Assembly (NCBI GenBank): GCA_003695215.1
Contig: RFIM01000227.1
Coordinates: 1 to 10,208 of the forward strand
DNA: 10,208 bases
Direction of reading: 5' to 3'
From: Chloroflexota bacterium
GTDB taxonomy: Bacteria > Chloroflexota > Anaerolineae > Aggregatilineales > UBA2796
Positions 1 to 7,478 of the stretch are shown in pieces. A program made the translations under genes and the position numbers. A model generated the notes under the pieces. It was not told where the DNA came from, searched no databases, and worked only from the letters and a program-made list of their open reading frames with translations. Within the stretch, counting starts at the first letter, position 1. Each line of letters starts with the position of its first letter.

Positions 1-129
1 CTGGATGACCTTGATGGCGACGTCGCGTTCGATGTTGCCTTGGCGCGCGCGGTAGACGGTCGCCATGCCGCCTGTGCCCAGCACGCCCGTGACGGTATAT
101 TGGCCGATTTGCCTTCCGATCAAATCCAT
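1..129 (-). CDS. Ser/Thr protein kinase, Hanks type (N-terminus only, cut by window edge)
   Basis: Only the first 43 residues lie in the window; the rest runs off the left edge. They form the N-lobe start of a bacterial eukaryotic-like Ser/Thr kinase. The glycine-rich ATP loop reads LGTGGMATVY (residues 17-26) and the VAIK motif carries the ATP-anchoring lysine at residue 40. Kinases of this family phosphorylate Ser/Thr on target proteins and often carry a C-terminal membrane segment and sensor domain, neither of which can be seen here. The ATG at 127-129 is chosen because the kinase domain begins at once (IGQYTVTGVLG) and an AGGAG lies 11 bases upstream (141-145). The gene lies downstream of, and in the same direction as, the giant repeat protein gene, but has its own promoter-like signal. 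The kinase assignment is firm; its substrate is unknown. Confidence 0.93.
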   Translation of the reverse strand, partial: MDLIGRQIGQYTVTGVLGTGGMATVYRARQGNIERDVAIKVIQ

Positions 130-140
130 TATGGCAGCCA

Positions 141-145
141 CTCCT
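141..145 (-). promoter_or_regulatory. Ribosome binding site of the kinase gene
   Basis: On the minus strand this reads AGGAG and ends 11 bases before the ATG at 129. It is a clear Shine-Dalgarno core, though slightly far from the start, and it supports ATG 129 as the start. Confidence 0.6.
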
Positions 146-170
146 GTTAAGATGGATACTCAGTGAAGCC

Positions 171-200
171 ATGATAGCAAGGATTAGTAAGGCAAGTCAA
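171..200 (-). promoter_or_regulatory. Sigma70-type promoter of the kinase gene
   Basis: Reading the minus strand, a TTGACT -35 hexamer (200-195) is followed after 18 bases by a TATCAT -10 hexamer (176-171). Each differs from consensus at one position. Transcription would start near position 164, giving a leader of about 35 bases containing the AGGAG site. This indicates that the kinase can be transcribed independently of the large gene upstream. The assignment rests on sequence match and spacing only. Confidence 0.6.
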
Positions 201-209
201 GCTGAATAA

Positions 210-241
210 GCTGAGTACGATGTAATTACAAGAGACTCAGC
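210..241. promoter_or_regulatory. Concentric dyad upstream of the kinase promoter, candidate operator
   Basis: Outer 7-base arms GCTGAGT (210-216) and ACTCAGC (235-241) are exact inverted repeats. Between them, after four unpaired bases on each side, sits the perfect 10-base palindrome TGTAATTACA (221-230) with the same centre (225.5). The dyad starts 6 bases after the stop codon of the repeat-protein gene and ends 10 bases before the kinase -35. Its centre lies at about -61.5 from the predicted kinase transcription start, a spacing used by class I activators such as CRP. It could also form an RNA hairpin at the 3' end of the large transcript, but no U-tract follows. The regulator is unknown. 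Confidence 0.45.
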
Positions 242-246
242 AAGAT

Positions 247-3200
247 TCAATCTGTTGTTGGCTGGCTCAGACGCAAGTTGAGTTGATAGCGGCCTTGCAC
301 GCCGCTCAGGTTCTCTACCAGAATTGCGTATTGTGCGCCTGCTTGCGGCTGAAAATCAAGCGCAATTTCGCCGTCTTGCAGCGCGCCCTCAGCGATCAAC
401 GCGCCTTCAGCAGTGACGATCCAAAGGCGCAGGCCCTGTAAGCCGCGCTCAGCGCTCAGGCGCACAGCGAGCCGCTCAGGGCGCTCGGCTTGTAATCGCC
501 ACTCGTGCAGCGCCTGCTCAGGGCGCAGGATGCCTTCAGCTGGCTGCTCAAGCGCCAAGAGACTCTGATAGCTGGCATTCGGTTGCAAGCGCAGCAGGCG
601 CAATTGATAGCGCAGTGGCGCGCTGCGCTCAGATTGCACGGCTAAGGCGTAAAAGCCGTCGCTGGGCAGCACAATATCGCTCAATCGGCTGGCAGTGGCA
701 AAACGCACGGCTGTAGTGAACGTCTTGCCGTCAGGGCGCAATAGGCTGAAGCTCACACCTGAAAGCGTATCGCGCTCAGGAACTAGCTCAGCCGCGATGC
801 GATCAGTAGCCTTGCCGAAAAAGACCCAGACTTGCGCGCTATTGCTTTCGAGCGTGCCTTGTACTTCTTGGTTATAAGCAATAACTTGGGCGGCGCCAAT
901 GTTGATCTGCTGAGTCATCTGTAAGCGACTCAAGCGCAAGCGATATAGCCCTGAACCATCTCTCAAGCGCGCCACGAGCTGATACTGCCCGTCGCTCGGC
1001 AAGCTGAATTGCCCAGAAGTCACCAGAAGCGCCTCAAATGGCGCGAACTCGCCGATGAGCTGCCCGTCAGCGCTGAGCAGCTGCAATTGCGCGTCCAGCG
1101 CTTCTGTGGCGCGCTCAAAGCGCAACTCGTAGCGCTCATCGGCGCGCCCACTGAAGCGCCATACCTCCATAGGGCGATCGGCGCTCAGCAAGCCGCTCAC
1201 AGGCCGCCCATCAGCGCTGATCGCGTTCTCAGTCGGAATTTGCACCTCAGTTGGACGCGCCAAGCGCACGCGATAGCCGCCGTTGCTCTGGCCGCTGACG
1301 CCGAGCCAACGCGTGACCACTAGGAAGTACGTGCCATCTTCGGGCAGGCGCAAAGGCGCTAACGCGACGCTGCTCACAGTTGGCGCAGCCGCATTGCCCG
1401 CCAAATACGCGCCTGATGGCCCATAAAGCGCTAGATCGAGCCGCAAATCGCCGTTCAGGCGCGAAGCCTCGATCTGCACAGGATCGCCCGCCACGCCCGT
1501 GAACGTCCAGTAATCCGCGCTATCACTCGGCGTGATGCCGTCCTGCAACGTCAAGCCTGCCACGAGTGGCCGTGGCGCGGCCGCAACCAAATTGCTGGGC
1601 AATGCGTCCTGGCGCCGTTGCACTACTAACGTGTAAGGCACGCTCTTCTCAGCGCGCATCACCACGATATAGCGCCCATCAGCAGGCAAGATCAGCCCTT
1701 GCACGGCCGTCTCGCGTGCCTCAAGCGCCTCTGGCGCCGCTGCAGCGATCACGCGTCCGCTCACGTCCTGAATCTCCAGCTGTGGCGCAGGAATTGGCGC
1801 GCCGCCGCTCGGCGTGCTGGCAACCACACTGATGTTCAGGACGTCTCCCGCCGCGCCGATGAACGCCCAGAGCGTCTCGCGCCCGCTGGCGATCACGCCA
1901 CGCACGGCCTGATTGTAGGCGATGCGGAATGCCGCCAAAGCGCGCTCCGATGGCACATTGGCAGGGCTGCCTAGCTCCAGCAGCACGCGATAGCTACCGC
2001 TGGTTAGCGCGTCAGCGCGCTCAGCGCGCAGGAGATAAACGCCCGTCTGAGCGATCGGATAGCTGACGATCAAGCTGGAGGTGCCTTCAGCAGTGCGCAG
2101 GAGCGCGCCTTCAGCCAAAATGCGCCCATCAGCGCTCAGCAAGAGCAAGCGCGGCTCTAGATTGCCGCTGGTTACCAACAGGCGCGCTGAAAGGCTCTGA
2201 CCGACTTCCGCTTCAAATGACCATAGGCTGTGTGTCCGCACAGCGTCTAGGACGCCGTTCGCGGCAACGCCTGCTGTCAAGCGCGGCGGTGCTTCAGCTT
2301 GCTCCGCAGCGCGCTGCACAGTCAGGCGATAGCTGCTGCTGGCACTGATGCGTCCAGGCAAGACCAAAAGCGTGTACACGCCATCTAACGGCAGAGTCAA
2401 GGCTTCAATGCTCGCGCTGAGCGCAGGCCCAATTGCGCTCGTCTGGCCAACGCGCTGACCGTTCGGCGAGATCGCGATCACGCTCGGCAGGGCCTCGCCC
2501 GAAAGGCGCAGCACGTTCAGGCTGAGCTTCTCGCCCGCTTTGCCGTTCAACAGCCAGTAGTGCGCCGTCTCTGCAGGCGCAAAGGTGCCAATCACGCTGC
2601 TCTCGGCCGTCAAGACGCCGCCATTCAAGCCATTTGGCGCATAGGTCGTGATTGATTCCAAATCGAGCGTGAGCGCGAATGGACTGAAGCGCGCGCGGCT
2701 GTTCAACGGACGGCGCACTAAGAGCTGGTAGAGACCATCTGCAGGCAGCCTGAACGGCGCTATGCTTGTACGCCCAACTTCAAGGGTGCCGCTCGCCAAC
2801 ACCCTGCTTGCCGGATCGCGCAATTCCAAAAGTGGCGGTGCATCGTCGTTCTGGTGCAACAATTGCACTACGATCTGATCGCCGCGCGTGCCGCGAAAGG
2901 TATAGCGCCGCTCTGGTGCCTGTGCATCCAGCGTGCCGATAGTGCGCGCGCCGTAAGTAATCGGCTGAGTCGATTCAGCGCTCTCAGCTGCGCCCTGATA
3001 GAGCAAATTGACGAACAGCTCATAATTGCCCGCGCTGCCTGTTGAGCGCGTACCGATGCGCGTCACTGCCACAATGTAGCGCCCATCTTCAGGCAGCTGG
3101 AAGCCGCTCAAGGCCGCATTCACGCCGTCCGCGTCATCATTGCTGGCCAAAAGACGGCCGTCTTCGCGCTCAAGCCGCACAACAGTATCCAAATCGCCGC

Positions 3201-6200
3201 TGGTGGCACGCGTGAGGACGCCGATCACGTCGTTCCGCTTGCCTTCGAAAGCGAAACGCTCAATGGGCGTGTCATCGTTCAGGCGACCGAGAACTTGCTG
3301 CGCATAGCGCACTTGGCTGCGGATCGGACGAGCTTCAGGCTGACCTTCCAAACGCACTGTGTAGCGCCCTGCCGTTTGACCGAGCGCCTGGCCAAAGCGC
3401 TGCACGATCAAGCGATACTCGCCCGTCTCAGGTAGGCGAAAGTCGCTTAGAAGGGCGCTATCGCCATCATCTGAGTCGGCGTGCGCTAAAGTGCGTCCAT
3501 CAGCGCTAAGCAAGCGCAGCTGCAACGAGAGGCTCGCGCCCGATTCGCGTACAGCTTGTGCCCTGACCAGATCGCCTTGCGCGCCTTTGAAAATGTAAGT
3601 CTCATACGGCCTATCGTCCGCTAGCACGCCATTGACCGCGCTACCGTAGCTCAGGCGATCGATTTCAGCCACTGGACGCGGCGTGAAGTCAAGGCTGAGG
3701 CGATAGCCGCCGACGCTCGGCGCACCGTCTGAATGCGGCAGGCTGCGTACTATCAGCGCATAGGCGCCATCAGCAGGGATGACGAAATCGCTCTCAGGCG
3801 TGCCGCCAAGGCGCGCTGTGGCCAGTGGCAACGGCTCAGGCAATGCTGATGCCAAGACTTCGTCGGTCGCGCTGCGCAGCTCTAGCACAGGCGCCAAGAA
3901 GCGATCTGTGGCCTGCACAGTCACGCGCACGCGCTCGCCTGCCTGCGCTGCAAAGACCCATGTATCGGTATTATCGTCAGCATAGAGCGTGCTGAGCGCC
4001 TCTTGCCCATAATGCAAAACGCCGCCTATGGCGCGCGCGCGGCTCTCTGTCAGGCCTAAGCTGAGCGCATAGACGCTGGCGCCTTCGAACTCAGGCATCG
4101 GATTGGCGACTACGATGCTGTAGCTGCCTTCGAACGGCAGCAGCACATCAGCGCGCGCGCCGCTGCCATCTAAGTCGGCGACCGTGGCTAAGGGCACGCC
4201 GTTAGCGGCGCGCAGCTGGAAGCTAGCAGTGAAGCGCGTGCCGCGCACATAGCGCAATGCCACTGAGACTACATCGCCCGCGTTACCGCTGAAGACCCAT
4301 GTCTCAAAGTTGTGCGCCGCCGTCAAAATGCCGCTGACCGTCTGGCCGTAGCTCAGCACACCGCCTGAGCGGCTTTCCGCAGCCAGCCATTGCAGGCGAT
4401 AGATGCCTTGTTGCTGTGTACCGCCGACCACGCGCACCCGATAGACGCCATCTTCAGGCAACAACACATCCTCAAGGCGCACCACGTTCTGCGCCAGTGT
4501 GCGCGTCTGCGCAGCGAAGAGCTGCCCATTTGTGTCCAGCAATTGTAGGCTCAGCGGCGCAGGCGCGGGCGGCTCAGTGCCGAAGACGGCAAAGCTTGCG
4601 CGCTGGCCGCGCCGCGCCCTGAAGAGCCATGTATCCTCGTTATCGCCCGCCAATAGGAAGCCCGTGCGCACCTCGCCTTCTCGGATCACGCCACCGCCGC
4701 GGCTCTGTAGGCGCGTCGCGCTCAACAAGCCCAGGCTCAGGCTGTAGCGCCCCTCAATGCGTTCGGTGCGATTTAAATTGCTGACCACCAAACGATACAG
4801 TCCGCTATCAGGCAGGCGCACATTCGGCAATTCAGCGTAGTAGCGCCCATCTGTCGGACGATTGGCGATGATCTCGCGCCCGCTCGGGCCGATCAGACTG
4901 AGCGCAGGCGCCAATCTGCCTGTGACGCGCATCGCCTGCACGCTGATCACGTCGTTGAGCGTGCCGAGAAAGAAATACGTATCGCTCTCCAGGCTGCTCT
5001 GCAGCTCAGCCATGACGCTTTGCCCATAGACTAGCGGCGTGCCATCAATCACGCCCACAGTCTCGACCAACGGCTGCGAATCCAGTGCCAGCAAGTAGCG
5101 CCCGCCATTCAGGCCCATGCTGACCACAACCGTGTAAGTGCCGCCTTGAACAATGCGATAGGTGAAGGAAGTGACGGCCCCTTGCGCGTTAAATTGCTCG
5201 CCGACCACGCGCCCGTTGCGATCCCAGAGCGTCAGACGCGGCGCTGATGTGCCTTCAAGCGCAGTGGCGCGCAGCTGAATGACGACGTTCGAGCCGCTGT
5301 TGATGCGCCAAGCCTGCACCAAGCCGCCCCTGCCAATCTCGCCGCGCACGGTCGTGTTGAAGGCCAACGGCGCGATTTGATCGGCAGGCAGCTCTGAAGG
5401 ATTGACCAATGGGCTGAGCTGTGCTGCCACTGAGAGCCGAATCGGCGGCGGCGTTGGCGTTGGCGCGTAACGATCAGGCGCGCCGAGCTCGCGCACAGGC
5501 GCAACGCTCACCTCGCGCTCAGCTATGGGCGCGAAAGGCCGCTGTACGTCGCTCACCAGCCGATACGTCGCGAAATCGCCCACGACTCGCCCGCCGACCA
5601 CTACGCGGTAAAGGCCTTCCTCAGCAGCATGAGCGCCCAAGATGTTCAGAGGCTGACTGCGGCTCGTCTGGCCACGCGCCGCCGCAATTGCCACGCCATT
5701 GGGATCGATCACATACAGCTCAGGCTGCCAAACCGCAGGCGATAGGTTCTCCAAGCGTACGTTGATGAGCGCATCAGCGGGCGCTGCAATTTCCCAGATG
5801 GATAAGCCATTAGCGCGTGTAGCAATGCCTTTGACAGGCACAGTCGGCTGCAGCGTGCCGCCGTCGGTCTCCTCAACACGTAGTGTGTAGGCGATAGGCT
5901 CTTCCCGAGCCGTTTGTAGCGCCAACTCAAAGACGGCGATGCGATAGCGCCCTGCGCTAGGCAAGCGCACGTTCTGAAGCACAGCGCCGCGCTCAGCGCG
6001 GCTGACGCTAGCTGCCAAGATAGCGCCATCAGGCTGCAGCACTGCTACGCCGAGCGTATCAGCGTTGGAGCGCGGCGCAGCGCGCACTGTGACAACCTGC
6101 TCGTCAGCGACGTCCAGCCAGCGCGATTGCACCTCGCCGCGCGGCAAAGTCTCGCTGATCGCCGTGTTCAAGACGACTGCACCTTGATCGCGCAGCGTGG

Positions 6201-7341
6201 CGAAGCGCTCAAAAGAGAGATTGTTGGCGCCTAAGTGCCTGAGCAACATGCGATAGCGAAAGGGCTGTGCCGATGGCGCGCGTAGCTCGACGCTGTATGC
6301 GCCTGTGGTCGGCAAGGTGAAAACCTGCTCGAAGCCGATGCCGATCACGCCGCGGAAAAGCGGCAATTCGTTCGGAATGCCGACCGTCACGTCCACTTCA
6401 AGCGCGCCGCTGAAGGCTTCCGCTTGCACTTCAAGCGCCAGCATATCGCCTGCTGTGCCGATGAAGAACCACTGGAGTGTCTTTGGCGCTTCGGCGTAGC
6501 GCACTCTACCGTATTGCAAGGTCTTGGGCAGTTCAGAGCGCGCCGCTAGGCGATAGACTGAGAGCGCGAAATCAACGGCTGTGCGCTCTTCGTAGCTCGG
6601 CGCGCTCACTTCCAGCAAGGTGACTGCATCGGTTGGCAAGTTCAGAGCGATGTCTAAAGGGCTCAAGCCGCGGTGCTCGCCGAGCAGCACGCCGTTGCTG
6701 TTGAACAGCCGCACAGCGGCCAGGCGGTTGGCGCCATCAAGGTCAAGGCGCAGCGCCAAGGCGCCGCCTAATTCCACGCGGTAGACGGCGCGTGGCTGTT
6801 CGTCGGTCAGCCTGCCTTCCACTGTGCGCCCGATGAACAGGACCGTGTTCTGCGCGGCTGTGCCTGGGCTGCGCAGGTCGAGCGAGAGGCGATAAGTGCC
6901 GCTAGTGCGCCCGCTGCGTCCGTCACTATCGCCGCTGCGACGCGCTATGATCTGATATTCGCCTGTGAAGGGCAATTGATATGCCAGGATGCCTGCGTCC
7001 AAACCGCCGCCAGCTGAGTCGTTGGTGCGCAGCACGTCGCCAAGTGGCGAGATCAGGACGAGCAGCGGATCGAGATTGCCGCTGAGCGCCTGCATTCGAA
7101 TGTCCACCACGGCGCCGCCTGTGGCCTCAAAGCGCCAAATTTGGCGGAAAACCGTGTCATTCAATGCGCCTTCCACAGGCACGCCAAAGCGAATGATGCC
7201 TGCGCGCTCTTGGAGAACAGGCGTGGCCGTGCTGCTCTGCGCCGCAGCCTGTGGCAGCGTGCCTTGCGCCAAAAAGGCGGTCGTCATCAGGGCGGTCAAG
7301 CTAATGAGCGTAAGGATGATGACGCGGCGAGTTCGGATCAT
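247..7341 (-). CDS. Giant secreted protein of 20 tandem PPC-like beta-sandwich repeats
   Basis: This protein has 2364 residues. Residues 1-34 form a Sec signal peptide: basic MIRTRR, a hydrophobic core, then an AAA cleavage region. From residue 46 to the end, 20 consecutive units of about 105-121 residues tile the protein. Each has an early aromatic strand of the type WxFxGxxGD, a middle strand like LxLLxxDGxxLA, then LPxDGxY and a closing YxLxL. This pattern fits bacterial pre-peptidase C-terminal (PPC) domains, normally short appendices of secreted proteases. Here no protease or other enzyme domain is visible, nor any transmembrane helix, LPXTG motif or C-terminal sorting domain; it ends in NLRLSQPTTD. 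There are no cysteines and only about 10 lysines. A Pro-rich linker separates repeats 1-5 from 6-20. The start is supported by the signal peptide and a weak AGG (7350-7352) 8 bases upstream. A structural, surface or adhesive role is inference. Confidence 0.9.
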   Translation of the reverse strand: MIRTRRVIILTLISLTALMTTAFLAQGTLPQAAAQSSTATPVLQERAGIIRFGVPVEGALNDTVFRQIWRFEATGGAVVDIRMQALSGNLDPLLVLISPLGDVLRTNDSAGGGLDAGILAYQLPFTGEYQIIARRSGDSDGRSGRTSGTYRLSLDLRSPGTAAQNTVLFIGRTVEGRLTDEQPRAVYRVELGGALALRLDLDGANRLAAVRLFNSNGVLLGEHRGLSPLDIALNLPTDAVTLLEVSAPSYEERTAVDFALSVYRLAARSELPKTLQYGRVRYAEAPKTLQWFFIGTAGDMLALEVQAEAFSGALEVDVTVGIPNELPLFRGVIGIGFEQVFTLPTTGAYSVELRAPSAQPFRYRMLLRHLGANNLSFERFATLRDQGAVVLNTAISETLPRGEVQSRWLDVADEQVVTVRAAPRSNADTLGVAVLQPDGAILAASVSRAERGAVLQNVRLPSAGRYRIAVFELALQTAREEPIAYTLRVEETDGGTLQPTVPVKGIATRANGLSIWEIAAPADALINVRLENLSPAVWQPELYVIDPNGVAIAAARGQTSRSQPLNILGAHAAEEGLYRVVVGGRVVGDFATYRLVSDVQRPFAPIAEREVSVAPVRELGAPDRYAPTPTPPPIRLSVAAQLSPLVNPSELPADQIAPLAFNTTVRGEIGRGGLVQAWRINSGSNVVIQLRATALEGTSAPRLTLWDRNGRVVGEQFNAQGAVTSFTYRIVQGGTYTVVVSMGLNGGRYLLALDSQPLVETVGVIDGTPLVYGQSVMAELQSSLESDTYFFLGTLNDVISVQAMRVTGRLAPALSLIGPSGREIIANRPTDGRYYAELPNVRLPDSGLYRLVVSNLNRTERIEGRYSLSLGLLSATRLQSRGGGVIREGEVRTGFLLAGDNEDTWLFRARRGQRASFAVFGTEPPAPAPLSLQLLDTNGQLFAAQTRTLAQNVVRLEDVLLPEDGVYRVRVVGGTQQQGIYRLQWLAAESRSGGVLSYGQTVSGILTAAHNFETWVFSGNAGDVVSVALRYVRGTRFTASFQLRAANGVPLATVADLDGSGARADVLLPFEGSYSIVVANPMPEFEGASVYALSLGLTESRARAIGGVLHYGQEALSTLYADDNTDTWVFAAQAGERVRVTVQATDRFLAPVLELRSATDEVLASALPEPLPLATARLGGTPESDFVIPADGAYALIVRSLPHSDGAPSVGGYRLSLDFTPRPVAEIDRLSYGSAVNGVLADDRPYETYIFKGAQGDLVRAQAVRESGASLSLQLRLLSADGRTLAHADSDDGDSALLSDFRLPETGEYRLIVQRFGQALGQTAGRYTVRLEGQPEARPIRSQVRYAQQVLGRLNDDTPIERFAFEGKRNDVIGVLTRATSGDLDTVVRLEREDGRLLASNDDADGVNAALSGFQLPEDGRYIVAVTRIGTRSTGSAGNYELFVNLLYQGAAESAESTQPITYGARTIGTLDAQAPERRYTFRGTRGDQIVVQLLHQNDDAPPLLELRDPASRVLASGTLEVGRTSIAPFRLPADGLYQLLVRRPLNSRARFSPFALTLDLESITTYAPNGLNGGVLTAESSVIGTFAPAETAHYWLLNGKAGEKLSLNVLRLSGEALPSVIAISPNGQRVGQTSAIGPALSASIEALTLPLDGVYTLLVLPGRISASSSYRLTVQRAAEQAEAPPRLTAGVAANGVLDAVRTHSLWSFEAEVGQSLSARLLVTSGNLEPRLLLLSADGRILAEGALLRTAEGTSSLIVSYPIAQTGVYLLRAERADALTSGSYRVLLELGSPANVPSERALAAFRIAYNQAVRGVIASGRETLWAFIGAAGDVLNISVVASTPSGGAPIPAPQLEIQDVSGRVIAAAAPEALEARETAVQGLILPADGRYIVVMRAEKSVPYTLVVQRRQDALPSNLVAAAPRPLVAGLTLQDGITPSDSADYWTFTGVAGDPVQIEASRLNGDLRLDLALYGPSGAYLAGNAAAPTVSSVALAPLRLPEDGTYFLVVTRWLGVSGQSNGGYRVRLARPTEVQIPTENAISADGRPVSGLLSADRPMEVWRFSGRADERYELRFERATEALDAQLQLLSADGQLIGEFAPFEALLVTSGQFSLPSDGQYQLVARLRDGSGLYRLRLSRLQMTQQINIGAAQVIAYNQEVQGTLESNSAQVWVFFGKATDRIAAELVPERDTLSGVSFSLLRPDGKTFTTAVRFATASRLSDIVLPSDGFYALAVQSERSAPLRYQLRLLRLQPNASYQSLLALEQPAEGILRPEQALHEWRLQAERPERLAVRLSAERGLQGLRLWIVTAEGALIAEGALQDGEIALDFQPQAGAQYAILVENLSGVQGRYQLNLRLSQPTTD
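250..7206 (-). repeat. Array of 20 PPC-like domain repeats at protein level
   Basis: Domain starts by residue, read by eye: 46, 161, 272, 382, 496, 659, 769, 885, 995, 1108, 1229, 1344, 1460, 1576, 1688, 1807, 1925, 2040, 2151 and 2260; the last ends at 2364. The LPxDGxY-type turn is recognisable in all units: LPFTGEY in the first, LPEDGRY in the twelfth, LPSDGFY in the nineteenth. The second (LPTDAVT) and twentieth (QAGAQY) are the most degenerate. Repeats 11-12 (about 2965-3657) keep acidic loops such as SNDDADG and DSDDGD, typical of the PPC family. Nucleotide identity between units is low apart from short shared words (for example around 1066, 2128 and 3497, encoding LSADG), so the expansion is old. 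Confidence 0.82.
5368..5529 (-). other. Pro/Thr-rich linker between repeats 5 and 6
   Basis: This encodes residues 605-658, the only long non-domain stretch in the protein after the signal peptide. It contains APTPTPPP (626-633) and further scattered prolines. It splits the protein into an N-terminal block of five more divergent repeats and a C-terminal block of fifteen more regular ones. Thr/Pro linkers of this kind are common in Chloroflexota extracytoplasmic proteins and usually act as extended spacers. Confidence 0.65.
7240..7341 (-). other. Signal peptide region of the giant repeat protein
   Basis: This encodes residues 1-34. The N-region contains three arginines (residues 3, 5 and 6). 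The hydrophobic H-region runs from about residue 7 to 25. Small residues at 32-34 suggest signal peptidase I cleavage near residue 34. No lipobox cysteine is present, so the protein should be released or held by another means rather than lipidated. Confidence 0.8.
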
Positions 7342-7377
7342 GGTACGTGCCTGTCTACAAGATGCCCGTGCATTTGT

Positions 7378-7386
7378 ATCATACCA
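7378..7386 (-). promoter_or_regulatory. Extended -10 promoter of the giant repeat protein gene
   Basis: The minus strand reads TGGTATGAT, a TGn extended -10 with one mismatch to TATAAT. A 17-base spacer points to TTTTCT (7406-7401) as a poor -35, consistent with extended -10 promoters not needing a good -35. Transcription would start near 7371, giving a leader of about 30 bases. GTATGATAC within it is a short odd palindrome. Confidence 0.45.
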
Positions 7387-7433
7387 TGTGCCAACCGTTT
7401 AGAAAACTGAACAACGCGCCTTGCGTTCTGAGG

Positions 7434-7439
7434 TATAAT
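7434..7439 (+). promoter_or_regulatory. -10 element (TATAAT) of the lipoprotein gene
   Basis: A perfect TATAAT lies 39 bases before the lipoprotein ATG, so transcription would start near 7446. No good -35 stands at 16-18 bases; the nearest hexamers (around 7410-7417, ACAACG-like) match poorly. The divergent promoter of the repeat-protein gene is about 50 bases away, so a shared regulator could act on both. Confidence 0.5.
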
Positions 7440-7478
7440 GCAGCCCGCAAGGCACTTGGGCAAGGAAATGAAACGCGT

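Noticed and set aside
210..241. Intrinsic terminator for the giant repeat-protein gene
   Set aside because: The dyad has an AT-rich inner stem, a broken outer stem and no U-tract after it in the direction of transcription, so the operator reading is preferred.
5421..5765. 114-codon open frame on the plus strand within the giant gene
   Set aside because: It is low-complexity, Arg/Ala/Pro-rich and antisense to an unbroken repeat protein with conserved motifs, so it is not a gene.
250..7206. Recent DNA-level tandem duplication or assembly collapse in the repeat gene
   Set aside because: The units share protein motifs but little nucleotide identity beyond short words, so they are old and the reading frame is intact.
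7339..7388. Inverted repeat CATGGTA (7339-7345) and TACCATG (7382-7388) around the giant gene's start
   Set aside because: The 7-base arms are 36 bases apart, and both coincide with required elements (the start codon and the -10), so chance is likely.
7347..7478. Upstream start giving the lipoprotein 44 extra residues
   Set aside because: It would bury the lipoprotein signal peptide inside the protein and begin upstream of the TATAAT element.
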